A stretch of 64,000 nt of DNA from IMG/VR virus record IMGVR_UViG_3300038461_000101, positions 1 through 64,000 of that record; one strand, given 5' to 3'. The position numbers and the translations under genes are program-made. The stretch comes from a virus. Shown here one piece after another: positions 40,212 through 50,429 of this stretch; the stretch's first letter is position 1, and each line of letters opens with the position of its first letter. Under the pieces are notes generated by a model. The model did not search any database. It was not told the DNA's origin and was given only the letters and a program-made list of their open reading frames with translations.

Positions 40212-40948
40212 AATGCCTTCAGATCTGCCAGTAACTGGCTGTAATTGAAACCGGGCGCATATTCTGGCTTCAGGGCTTCTTCAGGGAGGATGGCATATGC
40301 CTCCTCCACACAGCAGTCCCACCAGGACCAGGTTGCCCGTTGAACAGCACCCCAGGTAAGGACACTGACGCTGGAGCTGTCATAGGTGGTGGCAAAGACT
40401 GCATGACCATCTTGCGTCAATGGCCCCGGAGTCCATTCTTTACCTTCATTGAAGTCCTTGATGCAGTTTTCCTGCACCTGGAACCCAATATATACCCCAC
40501 CATATAACCAGTTTGCCAACATGATCTGGTCATGGTTTGTGGGCTTGATGCTAACAAAGGCACCAATCTTTTCACCAAAGACCGAATGCTTACGGATGTA
40601 ATTCAATACATCCAACTCGTTTAGCCCATTATCTATACCATGGGCCAACCAGAGATACTTGGCGATAACGCTCCGGGATGAAGCAATTTCTTTCTTTCCC
40701 AGGAGCCCATGGTAGATCGTAGACGCATGGGCTACACCAGCGAACGTACAGTCCCCGTACCGATCATTTCCATCCATTGGAAAAAGCACGGATGGATCTG
40801 AGATCTTCAAGTTCTGGTACACCCGGGTAAGAGAACTATATGCAGTTGGGGGTGTTGGGAAAGTCACTCCAAGATAATTCTCAAAGTTCAGGGTACGGTA
40901 ATGGGGATCGTTCTTTACAGCCAACTTGCCAAACTTCAGGTCGTTCAT
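40208..40948 (-). CDS. Papain-like cysteine peptidase domain protein
   Basis: 246 aa. NDRYGDCTFAGVAHAS puts C67 at the start of a helix, and TQDGHAVFATTYD supplies H182; this Cys/His pair with spacing of about 115 residues fits papain/C39-like peptidases often found in phage lysis or tail cassettes. The start is in ATGA overlap with the lysozyme end. It may cut peptidoglycan stems or process virion proteins; not decided. Confidence 0.68.
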   Translation of the reverse strand: MNDLKFGKLAVKNDPHYRTLNFENYLGVTFPTPPTAYSSLTRVYQNLKISDPSVLFPMDGNDRYGDCTFAGVAHASTIYHGLLGKKEIASSRSVIAKYLWLAHGIDNGLNELDVLNYIRKHSVFGEKIGAFVSIKPTNHDQIMLANWLYGGVYIGFQVQENCIKDFNEGKEWTPGPLTQDGHAVFATTYDSSSVSVLTWGAVQRATWSWWDCCVEEAYAILPEEALKPEYAPGFNYSQLLADLKAL

Positions 40949-41172
40949 TGAGGTTCCTCCTTATAGGGTGCTACTTGGAACTGGACAACGATTAGGCTTC
41001 CAGAGATATTGCCGACCGTCATTGGTGCCAGGGCTGGTACAGCGGCATGTGTCCAGCCAGTTTTCCGACAGAGCTCAATGTACATCTGATTGAACTCGTC
41101 AGCCGTGTAGGTCTTCTTTTCTCTGAGGACTTTTGCTACTGCTTCCTCGATCTGCGGAGTTTTCTTATCCAT
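40945..41172 (-). CDS. Hypothetical protein
   Basis: 75 aa. ATG 41172 has AAGGA. It has a helical N-terminus (QIEEAVAKVLREKKTYTADEF) and a strand-rich C-terminus. It precedes the peptidase with ATGA overlap and might be a chaperone or inhibitor for it; no evidence beyond position. Confidence 0.55.
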   Translation of the reverse strand: MDKKTPQIEEAVAKVLREKKTYTADEFNQMYIELCRKTGWTHAAVPALAPMTVGNISGSLIVVQFQVAPYKEEPQ

Positions 41173-41183
41173 ATATATCCTTT

Positions 41184-42737
41184 CTATGAGGCGAATGCGC
41201 CAACACTGGCGGCTGCAGGAAGTCTGCGGCTGCGCCAATAACTGCCAAAGAGTGGGCTAATCGAACCAGTTGTTGCAGTAGCTTGGATCTTCAATGAAGT
41301 ACCTGCATTATTCTTTAGCCAGATTTTGAAGTGAGCATAATGTGTAGCGGCTGATAGAGAAGCTGTCGTAATTGTATATACTGCTGAAGTAGTCATTGCT
41401 TGAGCCTCAAGCATTGTAGCAGTTCCTGGAACTGCAGTCACACCAACAACCGGTGACATCTCAAAGAACACATTCATCTCGGTTGGTGCACCACTATTGG
41501 TCAACGTCCATACAATGGTAGATGCAGTGACCTTAGTAAACCATAATTCAATCTCGATTAAGTAATAGGCACTGGCTACCAGTGGGATGTTTGATGTCGT
41601 TCCAAAGAAGTTGGCAATGGTTGTTATCGAACCTGCTGAACTTTGCAGACTAAAGAATTGCTCAACAGGGATAATGCCACGGCCAGAGGTTACTTCATTG
41701 GTCATGTAGGAGTTGATGGAGTCATATTCTCGGGCTCCAGCCACCTGAGCAGAGAGAAGAATACCCGTTCCTTGGTAATAGGCAGGAGCCTGACCTGCAG
41801 TAGCGGTTCCAACCATGAATTTGACAGTACCCGTAAAGATAGCACCAGCTAGGAGAGCGCAAGCCAATAAGGTTTGTGCCTGAGCTACGGTCATGGCGAT
41901 AATGTCGCCTGTAGCAATTCTTCCTACAAAAGTGCTGGCCGGGACAGACATGGCAACTGGAGCCGCAGATCCTGATGTGTTATTTACTACCACTGTATCG
42001 GTAGCAATCGTTCCAAGATCACCAATCATATAAGCCAGAAGAGTTTTTGCCTGAGTAACTGTCATGGCTATGATGTTGCCAGATGCGATGCGGCCAACAA
42101 AAGTACTCGCTGCAACCGCCACAGCAGTAATAACGGCTGAACCGGCAGTGGCATTTGCCATAATGGTATTTGCAGCAACTGCAGCAAGATCACCGACCGC
42201 ATATGCAAGTAAGGTTTTTGCATTTGCCACAGACATGGCCGTGACACTACCGGAAGCCAAACGTCCTACGAAAGTGCTGGCAGCAATTGCGATCGCTGCT
42301 GGAGCTGCAGCACCTCCTGTATTATTTCCCATCAGGGTAGCATCAGCTACTGTGGCAAAATCTGCAAAGGTATAAGCCAACATCGTCTTTTGTTGGGCAA
42401 CGGTAAGGGCAACAACATGGCCTCCAGTAATGCGACCTATCACGGTTTGGGCTGGAACTGCGATTGCTACTGGTGCTGCATCCCCTGCTGTATTGTTGGC
42501 AAGAACAGTATCCGTGGCAATTACTGCCAGATCTCCAATGGCATAGGCAAGAAGGGTTTTGACCTGAGCAACTGAAAGGTCATCTATATGGCCCCCGGTA
42601 ATGCGTCCAAGCAGGGTCTGCTCAGCAAGGGTTACTGCTGAGGGAACTGCTGCACTGGCTGTGGCGTTGGCAAGGACTGTATCAGCTGCTTGCGTGTAAA
42701 GTTGCTTTAGCTTGATGCCTGTTGGTGTCGCTGGCAT
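41184..42737 (-). CDS. Tail fibre protein with 57-aa tandem repeats
   Basis: 517 aa. The N-terminal half contains five copies of a 57-aa repeat starting (L/F)(L/V/I)GR(I/L)x(S/T/G)G, each with a TVAQAKTLLAY helix and a VLANNTAGxAAPVAIAV strand segment (from about residue 42). The last copy is partial. The C-terminal 200 residues are a beta-rich head (WTLTNSGAPTEMNVFFEM; TTASLSAATHYAHFKIWL). Repeats plus a beta head are typical of fibre or decoration proteins for host binding. SD AAGGAA. Confidence 0.72.
   Translation of the reverse strand: MPATPTGIKLKQLYTQAADTVLANATASAAVPSAVTLAEQTLLGRITGGHIDDLSVAQVKTLLAYAIGDLAVIATDTVLANNTAGDAAPVAIAVPAQTVIGRITGGHVVALTVAQQKTMLAYTFADFATVADATLMGNNTGGAAAPAAIAIAASTFVGRLASGSVTAMSVANAKTLLAYAVGDLAAVAANTIMANATAGSAVITAVAVAASTFVGRIASGNIIAMTVTQAKTLLAYMIGDLGTIATDTVVVNNTSGSAAPVAMSVPASTFVGRIATGDIIAMTVAQAQTLLACALLAGAIFTGTVKFMVGTATAGQAPAYYQGTGILLSAQVAGAREYDSINSYMTNEVTSGRGIIPVEQFFSLQSSAGSITTIANFFGTTSNIPLVASAYYLIEIELWFTKVTASTIVWTLTNSGAPTEMNVFFEMSPVVGVTAVPGTATMLEAQAMTTSAVYTITTASLSAATHYAHFKIWLKNNAGTSLKIQATATTGSISPLFGSYWRSRRLPAAASVGAFAS
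41860..42614 (-). repeat. 171-bp coding tandem repeats
   Basis: Five diverged repeats of 171 bp (57 codons), the last partial, inside the fibre gene. Copy boundaries are marked by the GR(I/L) motif. Such arrays can gain or lose units by recombination, changing fibre length. Confidence 0.65.
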
Positions 42738-43845
42738 TGGGATATTCCTTTTTTAGCCAATTCATATTGGTCTTTTCTGGATACTCTTTGTTCCATCCTT
42801 CCTTCTCCAGAAGGGAAGACAATCTATTGAAATACTCTCTATACATCATGCCACAGTGATCCATGGAAAAGTTGGCAATTGCATATTTTCGAATGACTTT
42901 GGGTTCAAAGTTTTCCAGATGTTGAGCTGCCCAAACAAAGTCATCTCTTACTGCACATCGCCAACCAGTTACTCCATGAATGATGGTCTCGGGATACACC
43001 CCAAAGTTGGATACGATCACTGGTGTTCCCGACATAGCTGCTTCGATAGTAACTCCCCCGAATGGTTCAAGATAGATGGTAGGCGAGAAGACTGCCTGGG
43101 CCTCGGCCAGGAGTTTTGCACGCTGTTTTGGATCATTGATCGGACCGAGGAACTCGATGTTTTTCCAATTGGAAAGTTCGACATCTTCCAGCTTTCCCTG
43201 ACCGGCTATGACCAATTTCTTCCCAAGCTGCTTGCAAATATCGGCTGCAATGTTGATACCCTTGCGATAGATCAACCGGCCAAGGTAAAGGAAGTAATCT
43301 TCTCGCTTGTCGGCAACGTAGAAGGCACGTGGATCAAAGTAATTGGGGATAACAGTGTCGAACCAGCGTCCGTTCTCGATCCCCTGCTTTCCATAGATGA
43401 AGTTCATCCAGGCATTACTTTCAAAGACAACATAGGGGGCAAAGGTTCCTGGATAACCCACGCCCGATTCTACCTGTAGGGGATAATCGGTCAGCCCACG
43501 GCTGATGTCGATCTGTCCAAAGGGGTAAAGGATTATGTCCTGGGGAGTTGAGTTGGCTCGGATCTCCCGAATGGCATTGATATTGAAGAGGCGGGAAGCA
43601 TCAGTTTCATCAATGTTATAGAAGTCTTCTGGCTTGACGTTCCCATAATCAATATCCCAATGCTTTCGAGAAAGAACCGTGATGTGCTTGCAACCAACTT
43701 CAGCCCCTTCAGTTCCATAATGGATTACTTCGAACCCCTCCTTTGGAAGCATCTTGCTGAGTTTCCAAACCTTCTGAGTATAGGCGCAGGTTTGCCACTT
43801 AGGAGAGGTGATTGTATGTGGAAGTCCGATCAGGTGAATTTTCAT
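42682..43845 (-). CDS. GT4-family glycosyltransferase
   Basis: 387 aa, GT-B fold. YFLYLGRLIYRKGINIAADI starts the C-terminal domain; KKLVIAGQGK, FLGPINDP and LEPFGGVTIEAAMSGTPVIV (E-x7-E motif) are GT4 hallmarks of nucleotide-sugar binding. It sits among tail-fibre genes and overlaps the repeat fibre gene by 56 bases. It probably glycosylates virion fibres or host receptors; DNA modification is less likely from location. Palindrome copy 7 lies within it. Confidence 0.87.
   Translation of the reverse strand: MKIHLIGLPHTITSPKWQTCAYTQKVWKLSKMLPKEGFEVIHYGTEGAEVGCKHITVLSRKHWDIDYGNVKPEDFYNIDETDASRLFNINAIREIRANSTPQDIILYPFGQIDISRGLTDYPLQVESGVGYPGTFAPYVVFESNAWMNFIYGKQGIENGRWFDTVIPNYFDPRAFYVADKREDYFLYLGRLIYRKGINIAADICKQLGKKLVIAGQGKLEDVELSNWKNIEFLGPINDPKQRAKLLAEAQAVFSPTIYLEPFGGVTIEAAMSGTPVIVSNFGVYPETIIHGVTGWRCAVRDDFVWAAQHLENFEPKVIRKYAIANFSMDHCGMMYREYFNRLSSLLEKEGWNKEYPEKTNMNWLKKEYPNASDTNRHQAKATLHASS
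43163..43174. repeat. TTCCAATTGGAA palindrome, copy 7
   Basis: Exact copy inside the glycosyltransferase gene, read as Ser-Asn-Trp in the - strand frame. Confidence 0.75.
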
Positions 43846-43846
43846 T

Positions 43847-44641
43847 TTAGAGTATCCCGTATATGGCCTTTAGATATAGTTCAACATCATTGCGGTGAGA
43901 ATCACTTATGCTTTCATGATAGCACAAAAATGCTGCCATATCGCCATTGTATTTGCCATCGTTGCCAAGGTTGATGGTACCGATCGTAGGATCATTCCAG
44001 TTCCAGGTAGCCAGATCTGGATTGGTATGAGTGGTTATAAGAGAACCATTCTTATAATACTTTACAGTTCGTCCAGTTACTACATCCTGCGTATGGACAA
44101 ACTCAAGTATGACTGGATTGGTATCAGGCAACGTGAAGTCAACCGTATCGGCTCCAGTATCATCCCACTGTCCAGTGCTATAGTTACGCAGCCATTCTGG
44201 ACCAGTGTTGGGTGCACCATCAAAGATACCTATTGGATTGACAGTGGCAGGCTTGAGCACAAAGAAGTAGGAGGAACTGTTTCCTGGAGCCATTGTAGCA
44301 AACTTGAGATAGAGTGAATTGGCACCGTCAAAGCGATAGACTGATCGACCATTGATAATGTTGGTCTTGTAGGTCGGTCTATTCGCTGCCGATGTCTGCA
44401 AACCGTGCATGGCAGCTGCACTTTGATCGGTTGCCTTGTAAACTGTATCTCCATCCACGCAGAGAGTAACACCATTGTCCTTGTAGGATTGGAGTCGAGC
44501 TTCCACCCAGGTTGACAGGTTGGTCTGGTAGGCCAGGGCTGGATCTGTATTGGTAATTGCCTTTTGGATGCTCACAAATAACATCGTAGTACCAGTACAA
44601 ACGAAGGTGAGTAGATCAACCGAGTTCTTATAAGTGGACAA
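43847..44641 (-). CDS. Fibre C-terminal part: LamG-like lectin domain (frameshifted)
   Basis: Open from TTG 44641; the first ATG is 44584, neither with an SD. The frame remains open to at least 44668, reading [24 protein letters not shown]. This is the expected continuation of the conserved fibre domain that begins in the gene to its right and is cut there. The rest (about residues 60-265) is a concanavalin/LamG-like module: RSVYRFDGANSLYLKF, SSYFFVLKPA, GRTVKYYKNGSLI. It is therefore probably the C-terminal part of a single fibre protein reached by a -1 frameshift, or separated by an indel. Confidence 0.7.
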   Translation of the reverse strand: MSTYKNSVDLLTFVCTGTTMLFVSIQKAITNTDPALAYQTNLSTWVEARLQSYKDNGVTLCVDGDTVYKATDQSAAAMHGLQTSAANRPTYKTNIINGRSVYRFDGANSLYLKFATMAPGNSSSYFFVLKPATVNPIGIFDGAPNTGPEWLRNYSTGQWDDTGADTVDFTLPDTNPVILEFVHTQDVVTGRTVKYYKNGSLITTHTNPDLATWNWNDPTIGTINLGNDGKYNGDMAAFLCYHESISDSHRNDVELYLKAIYGIL

Positions 44642-47268
44642 GGATGGTGCGGTATTGGAGGGCCAGTAAAAGGCAGAGTTCCAGAAGTAATGGTTCGGCC
44701 ACCAGTACCATCCTGAATGATCTCAAGGAAGTATTGTTGACCGGCCACCATATTACTTGGAAGACCCATGATGCGACTGGCTCCAAGAGTAACCTTAGCA
44801 CTTCCAAGAGAGCAGTCCCAGGCAATTGTGGCTGCATCTGTGAGTGTCTGGAAGTTGGTTCCACCACTGGCTACTACCTGAACCCATCCAGCATTCTTTC
44901 GAGCATATTGATTGCCATCGGTCGGAGCTTCTGGCATTCCAGCCCAGGTTGACATATGTCCATAGGACACGATGATCACATCGGTCGACTCCGGGGCTAC
45001 TGCCATGGTGAATGTACCAGCAGCAGGATTGGTTTCTACCCATCCCTCAGAGGATCCTTGGGTAAGAGCCTGACCGTTGAGAAGTACCAGTAAAGTGCCT
45101 GAGACATAAGAACCCTGCGAAACCGTGTAAAGGCAGTTCACACTGTTTCTGGCACCTGCTAGTGTGCCATAAGATGGAGTAGTACCACCAGCCTCATCAA
45201 TGTAGAAAGTATTGCTGGCAGGGCCTGATGCTCCCGATGGGCCTGTAGGACCGCTTGCACCAGGGGCACCTGAAGCTCCAGAAGGTCCCGTTGCTCCAGT
45301 TGGACCTCCTGCTGGGCCGGTTGGGCCTGAAGGTCCGGTTGGACCCGATGGCCCGGAAGGACCAGTTGCACCATTAGAACCTGCAGTTCCTGATGGCCCT
45401 GTGGCACCGGTTGGGCCACCTGCTGGACCCGTAGCACCAGATGGACCAGCTGCTCCTGATGGGCCTGTATTTCCTGTGGCACCCTGACCGCCCGCTGGCC
45501 CGGTAAGTCCCTGTGGCCCTGTAGGGCCTGAAGGACCCTGTGGCCCGGTAAAGCTGGCTCCCGTAGCTCCCTGAGGGCCTGTAGCTCCTGTGGGGCCACC
45601 AGCAGGGCCTGTTTGTCCGATAGGCCCGGTCGGGCCACTAGGCCCATTACTTCCTGCAGGCCCGGTCGATCCAATTTCACCAGTAACATTCAAAGTCCAT
45701 GTACCAAGAGTTCCAGTACCTACGAATAGATCAGAAGTGAAATGAACAGTCGATCCATCCCAGGATGTGATGATACCTTCCATCCAATGGGTAGTGTCGT
45801 AGACTGCTCTAATGCGCATTCCAATATTCCAGCCAACAGCAGCAGCAGTAAGAAAAGCCTTGTCGCCCGTTCCCAATAAGACAGATGTTGTTGAAGTGGC
45901 CTTTAGGCCAAGGCCATTAGTACCATTGGTACCAGAAGTTCCAGATGCACCAATCGGCCCGGTGGGACCAGAAGGACCTGTCAATCCAATTTCACCCGCA
46001 ATACCTAATGACCAGATGGCATATTCATTTGGAGCACCACTACAAATATCAACGGTGATCTCAGCAGTAGGATAGTTCCATCCAGTCAGAACACCTTCCA
46101 TCCAGAATGCAGGTGAAGCAGTAGCACGGATCCTTTGATAAGCAATCCAGCCAGTATTATTTCCAATCGTAAAGGTTTTTACACCAAGCCCGATCGTTTG
46201 GTTGGTTGTGGAAGAACTGGTTATCCCAAGTCCAGTTGGACCACTGGCTCCTGTAGGACCTCCAGGCCCTGTGGGGCCAGAGTGTCCTGAAGCACCTGAT
46301 GGTCCTGTTGCTCCGGTCGGGCCTCCAGCGGGGCCAGTAGCTCCTGCAGGTCCAGAAGGCCCGGTAGCACCAGTCGGCCCTCCTGCAGGGCCAGTAGCAC
46401 CGGCTGGCCCGGTTGCACCACTAGGCCCGGATGGGCCAGTTGGTCCTGAATGACCAGACGCACCCGATGGGCCGCTTGGCCCGGTCGGGCCACCAGGATC
46501 TCCCGGTGCACCAGGAATACCAATACCAGGAGGCCCTACGGGGCCTGAAGGTCCGGTCGGCCCGGTGGCTCCTGCAGGCCCGGATGGGCCAGAGGGTCCA
46601 GTTGGTCCAGAAGGGCCACCATTGGGGCCTGTAGGCCCTGTGGCTCCCGTAGGCCCACCAGCAGGCCCGGTTGGTCCTGTGGGGCCTGTAGCACCTCCTG
46701 GCGAACCTGCAGGGCCACTTGCACCTATGGGGCCAGTATTCCCAGGCTCACCAGCAATAACAATGTTCCAGGCTGAGTAAGTACCACTACCTTTGATGCG
46801 ATCAGCCTGAATATGTAGATCTCCCCATATATTCGAGAAGAATGTGCATGGGCCTTCAAGCCAATTATTTTCATCAAAGGCTGCTCGTAAACGAACTCCG
46901 ATCGCAAAAGCTGCTGTAAGAGGTGCGCCAATGAAGTGAGCATCACCAAGGGCAATGGTAATACTGGTGGTAGATGTTCCAATAACTCCCGGGCCAGTGG
47001 CTCCCGTAGCTCCTGGAGTTGCAGGGCCGGTTGGCCCTGAATGACCAGATGGCCCGGTTGGACCTGTGGCACCACCAGCAGGGCCAGTGGGACCGCTTGG
47101 ACCAGTGGCTCCAGGTGAACCAGCGATCAACGCTGCATGTTCGGCTGCAGTCAAATGATAGGCTTCAACGGGGCCGGTAAGAGATGGAGCTTTACCACCT
47201 TGAAGACCAGCGAGGTCATTATGGTTGAAGGATCCAGCAGTGCTTTTAGGAGTGGGTACGCCAGCCAT
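44572..47268 (-). CDS. Collagen-like tail fibre, N-terminal part
   Basis: 898 aa as read. N-terminal anchor (1-50), then blocks of Gly-x-y triplets dominated by GPTGPSG and GATGPAG. These are interrupted by three similar beta modules of about 85 aa (STTS...LGDxxF...WMEG...W). The last 140 residues form the conserved fibre domain ([38 protein letters not shown]), which breaks at codon 867 (44668-44670). From there this frame reads PPIPHHPCP, unlike the family, while the -1 frame continues correctly into the 43847 gene. A shifted product would be about 1140 aa. SD GAGG. Confidence 0.85.
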   Translation of the reverse strand: MAGVPTPKSTAGSFNHNDLAGLQGGKAPSLTGPVEAYHLTAAEHAALIAGSPGATGPSGPTGPAGGATGPTGPSGHSGPTGPATPGATGATGPGVIGTSTTSITIALGDAHFIGAPLTAAFAIGVRLRAAFDENNWLEGPCTFFSNIWGDLHIQADRIKGSGTYSAWNIVIAGEPGNTGPIGASGPAGSPGGATGPTGPTGPAGGPTGATGPTGPNGGPSGPTGPSGPSGPAGATGPTGPSGPVGPPGIGIPGAPGDPGGPTGPSGPSGASGHSGPTGPSGPSGATGPAGATGPAGGPTGATGPSGPAGATGPAGGPTGATGPSGASGHSGPTGPGGPTGASGPTGLGITSSSTTNQTIGLGVKTFTIGNNTGWIAYQRIRATASPAFWMEGVLTGWNYPTAEITVDICSGAPNEYAIWSLGIAGEIGLTGPSGPTGPIGASGTSGTNGTNGLGLKATSTTSVLLGTGDKAFLTAAAVGWNIGMRIRAVYDTTHWMEGIITSWDGSTVHFTSDLFVGTGTLGTWTLNVTGEIGSTGPAGSNGPSGPTGPIGQTGPAGGPTGATGPQGATGASFTGPQGPSGPTGPQGLTGPAGGQGATGNTGPSGAAGPSGATGPAGGPTGATGPSGTAGSNGATGPSGPSGPTGPSGPTGPAGGPTGATGPSGASGAPGASGPTGPSGASGPASNTFYIDEAGGTTPSYGTLAGARNSVNCLYTVSQGSYVSGTLLVLLNGQALTQGSSEGWVETNPAAGTFTMAVAPESTDVIIVSYGHMSTWAGMPEAPTDGNQYARKNAGWVQVVASGGTNFQTLTDAATIAWDCSLGSAKVTLGASRIMGLPSNMVAGQQYFLEIIQDGTGGRTITSGTLPFTGPPIPHHPCPLIRTRLIYSPSFVLVLRCYL
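44665..44675 (-). other. Likely -1 frameshift site in fibre gene
   Basis: On the - strand the sequence CCT TTT ACT at 44665-44673 marks the break: slipping back one base after TTT gives TAC TGG CCC and restores the conserved domain. The TTTT run could be a slippery site or a sequencing or mutational indel. Confidence 0.6.
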
Positions 47269-47275
47269 TGGAACC

Positions 47276-48829
47276 TCAGTTCATTTCCAGGATTGCTTCA
47301 ACTTCATTGATCCGAATAGGAATGCCACCAATGTAGTAACCATGTGTTCCCACAAAGGCAAAACCATTGACGATGATTGCCCAACTTCCATAGGTGGCAT
47401 TTGAAAATAGAGAAACTGGAATGAAATCTTGGAACACACCACCCTGGCTGAATATGGCAATTCCATACCAGTTATCAGAAAGTCTTTTGGCCCAGCAGAG
47501 AATATTGTTTGTGTCGGAATCTAATCGGTTGAAGGCAGTTTTGATGTCATAACCAGTTTCAATCAAGGGGATCATGGAGTGTTGGATGTAATCAGTTAGA
47601 TAGATTCGATTGTCATGCCCCTTCTCGAAACCCATATACTGCATTTCCATACCAGTTTCAGTAAGTATGTGGGCATCTATTTTGTAAGGATAGGGAGTGC
47701 CATATGCAGCAGCCGACATGGGATAAGCTGATTGTGAAGTTATTACCTCATAATGATTGTCGGCTTCCACATGGTAACTTGCAACATATTCACAGTAGAG
47801 AAAGAATGAGTTTGCTGGAGAAGTAAATCCATCTGTAAGGCCAGCTCCGCCACTACCAGATGGAGGAGATTGATAAGAAGGCCATCCAGGAAATACGTCA
47901 ACGGTTAGCACTGGATCATAGGTAATTTCCTGAACAGTTGTGGGTGTAAGTGTTTTGTCGGATAGATCAAATCCAGCCCATTCATATTTGTAGAGGCCAA
48001 GAGCAGCCAACCAGTAGGTACCATGTCTATCCCAGGGGCCACTACCATAAGGAATTGCGATCGCTGCTCTTACAATGAAACCACCATTCCCCAAATGAGA
48101 TGCAACAACTCCTCCAGCTATATTATCGGCAGGTGAAGACCACCAAGAACCATTGTGTGCAAAATTATAGTTTGCCATCAACATTTCTTTTTGTATACCA
48201 AACGAGGCTTCTGCAAAGTTAGCAATCACTCCAGCAAGATGAAAATAACCTCCCTGATTATTCATCATATTTCCATATCCAGAGCTTGCCTCTTCTACAA
48301 AACCTGCAATGAAATCACCACTCCTTGTGTTCTCATTGAACCCACTGTCATGACTGAAGAAAATGTTTCCTGGAGTTGCAAATTCAAAATTGAAAGTATT
48401 TTCAAGAACCCATACAGAAGTGCTAACATTGAGTACACCAAAATCCCATTGGGAAAGATAGGTAGTTGATCCCGCAGGGATATTGGCAGTATCTCTGACT
48501 AGCACTCTGAACTCATACTTGGATATTTTTTTGATGCCAGCACAATAGATATTGGCAGGTGGAATGGTAACCTCATAAGTTTCGGCAATTGAAAGTTCGT
48601 CTTCGCTTAGATAAATTACATGAAGTTCCACGGAATAATCTTCAGCTACTTTTGTCCAGGCGACTCCTTTGTCATTTGGATTGCTAAAGACACACAGACT
48701 TATTCCACCCCAATCAGTTTGATAATCAACTACTCCAAGATCTAATCCCATGTATGGGGCAACGCCATTCATGGGAACTCGATCAGAAGGATTCCACCAT
48801 ATGTAATCGCTCACACCGAGATAATTCAT
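47276..48829 (-). CDS. Tail/receptor-binding structural protein
   Basis: 517 aa. ATG 48829 (ATGA overlap with the gene to its right) is preferred over TTG 48853. Beta-rich, high in Gly, Ser, Tyr and Trp, without Cys clusters, and in the tail operon. No family is recognised. It could be a receptor-binding protein or baseplate decoration. Confidence 0.6.
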   Translation of the reverse strand: MNYLGVSDYIWWNPSDRVPMNGVAPYMGLDLGVVDYQTDWGGISLCVFSNPNDKGVAWTKVAEDYSVELHVIYLSEDELSIAETYEVTIPPANIYCAGIKKISKYEFRVLVRDTANIPAGSTTYLSQWDFGVLNVSTSVWVLENTFNFEFATPGNIFFSHDSGFNENTRSGDFIAGFVEEASSGYGNMMNNQGGYFHLAGVIANFAEASFGIQKEMLMANYNFAHNGSWWSSPADNIAGGVVASHLGNGGFIVRAAIAIPYGSGPWDRHGTYWLAALGLYKYEWAGFDLSDKTLTPTTVQEITYDPVLTVDVFPGWPSYQSPPSGSGGAGLTDGFTSPANSFFLYCEYVASYHVEADNHYEVITSQSAYPMSAAAYGTPYPYKIDAHILTETGMEMQYMGFEKGHDNRIYLTDYIQHSMIPLIETGYDIKTAFNRLDSDTNNILCWAKRLSDNWYGIAIFSQGGVFQDFIPVSLFSNATYGSWAIIVNGFAFVGTHGYYIGGIPIRINEVEAILEMN

Positions 48830-49452
48830 TCTTGTGCTCCCAGGGTGAGACAAACCATTGCTCTTGTTGAAGCATTGAAGGCTGAAATATCAATCCAAAG
48901 CCAGTCGCCTTCAGGTAATAAGACTTGGGCAAATGAAAGTTCAGTGCTTCCTGTAAGACCAGCCACAAGATCTGATGCCATCACATCTACACCAGTTGCA
49001 CCGATCGTATGTCTATCTTCCACGTTGAAGGTGAACGAGGTGCCATTGATAACAAAAGCATCTATCCGAAGAAGAATACGATCCTTTGGTATTCGCCCTC
49101 CTGCTACACCACCAATACCAACAAAGGTAATAGGCCATGAATAAGTGTAGATGTTAGCAATGAAGATGGGTTCAGGAACTGGAGCTTTTGCTGAAGTAGG
49201 AGTTGGCAATTTACCAGCAGGAAGAACAGGATCTGGTAGGGTTTGGGTTTGCACAAAAGGTGTGCCAGTCTGATAGTTGACTATTACCAGTTGACCTAGG
49301 GAAGGAGTGGGGCCAACATAGCGCAACTTATTCATTCGAGTGCCAGTACCAGATAGCCGAACAGAAACATAAGGTCCCAAGACATTGGTCACGATCGCCG
49401 GGATCATCTTCTGTTTGGATAATTTAGTAATGGACTTCGAGAGTTCGCTCAT
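48826..49452 (-). CDS. Baseplate/tail protein with OB-like N-terminus
   Basis: 208 aa. MIPAIVTNVLGPYVSVRL ... GQLVIVNYQTG resembles the N-terminal OB barrel of phage baseplate or spike proteins. A Pro-rich linker then joins a beta-sandwich-like C-terminal half. ATGA overlaps on both sides. Assignment rests on composition and context. Confidence 0.55.
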   Translation of the reverse strand: MSELSKSITKLSKQKMIPAIVTNVLGPYVSVRLSGTGTRMNKLRYVGPTPSLGQLVIVNYQTGTPFVQTQTLPDPVLPAGKLPTPTSAKAPVPEPIFIANIYTYSWPITFVGIGGVAGGRIPKDRILLRIDAFVINGTSFTFNVEDRHTIGATGVDVMASDLVAGLTGSTELSFAQVLLPEGDWLWIDISAFNASTRAMVCLTLGAQE

Positions 49453-50429
49453 GCGAGGTTCTTCCTTCCGTTCATGGTCATGGAAAACGAACCATTCTCA
49501 AGGGAAATTTGAATGTCTTCGATGATGGCATCTTCGGTGATATGGGTTTTGGTACCGGCCACAATCAAATCGAAGTGCATCAAATCGGAGATCTCCGGTC
49601 GGGGATCCAGACGCATTTGAGCCGTGATTGGAGTTCGATGTTCCAGGGCAATCTCTTGGATAGTATGAGTGGCTTCTACTGCACCAATATCCAACTCTGA
49701 GAGTTGGTAAAGTCTGGTAATGAACCCAACCTGCTCAGCAGCCAGGGCATAAGTCGAGATACCTACATCGTAGTAGTAGACCAAACCATCTGAGGAAATA
49801 TCGTTGTTGTTGACCTGCTTGTTGTCATAACTCCAAACATGGTTGGCTGCCACGGTGTCTTTGATGGTGTGATAGGTGAAGGCAATTGCCCGGTCGGTTT
49901 CAGGGAAGATCCAGACTGGCCGTTGCTGGTAGATCGACTGCAGGGCATTGTCACCAGTGGTTTCATAGTCCACATACACAGCATCACGCCAATCAGGAAT
50001 CTCTTCTCTGCGAATGTTGGTGAGTGTCACGGCACCACCTAGGGCTTTGAGATCGGCCACCGTGGTGTAATCGGCATACTTGGTCAGGGCCATGACGTAG
50101 GAGTAAACCCATCGGTTGTTGCAGTAAACCGAGATTGCTACATCGTGAATATAGATCCAGACATCCAACGCTGGATTAGTGGTATTTCCAATTGGAAAAT
50201 CGGATGTGTCAACGATTGTGCCACCAAGAAGAGTGGATACTTGCATATACCGATTTCCACCATGAGTGGTCGTGCCAATTTGAATAGTGAGAACCTTGTA
50301 TCCCTTATCGGGATCTGTGTTCTCTTTTCCAAATGCAGCAATGCCCTGGATGTCGGTTTCCAGAAGCAAGGAAATTGCATCATTGACGGTATAGGTGTAG
50401 CGCAGGGAGAAGGCACCGTTCTTGTTCAT
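49449..50429 (-). CDS. Tail structural protein
   Basis: 326 aa, beta-rich, in ATGA-type overlap with both neighbours. An N-terminal jelly-roll-like half (AFSLRYTYTVNDAISLLLET) and a C-terminal half with ITEDAIIEDIQISLENGSFS resemble baseplate hub or Tal-like chains. Palindrome copy 8 lies inside. Not identified further. Confidence 0.55.
   Translation of the reverse strand: MNKNGAFSLRYTYTVNDAISLLLETDIQGIAAFGKENTDPDKGYKVLTIQIGTTTHGGNRYMQVSTLLGGTIVDTSDFPIGNTTNPALDVWIYIHDVAISVYCNNRWVYSYVMALTKYADYTTVADLKALGGAVTLTNIRREEIPDWRDAVYVDYETTGDNALQSIYQQRPVWIFPETDRAIAFTYHTIKDTVAANHVWSYDNKQVNNNDISSDGLVYYYDVGISTYALAAEQVGFITRLYQLSELDIGAVEATHTIQEIALEHRTPITAQMRLDPRPEISDLMHFDLIVAGTKTHITEDAIIEDIQISLENGSFSMTMNGRKNLA
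50186..50197. repeat. TTCCAATTGGAA palindrome, copy 8
   Basis: Exact copy in a tail gene, read as Pro-Ile-Gly on the - strand. Confidence 0.75.

Noticed and set aside
45212-46780. Pro/Gly/Ala-rich + strand reading frames antisense to the collagen fibre
   Set aside because: They mirror the Gly-x-y repeats (GPV, APV patterns), have no SDs and no independent coding signal.
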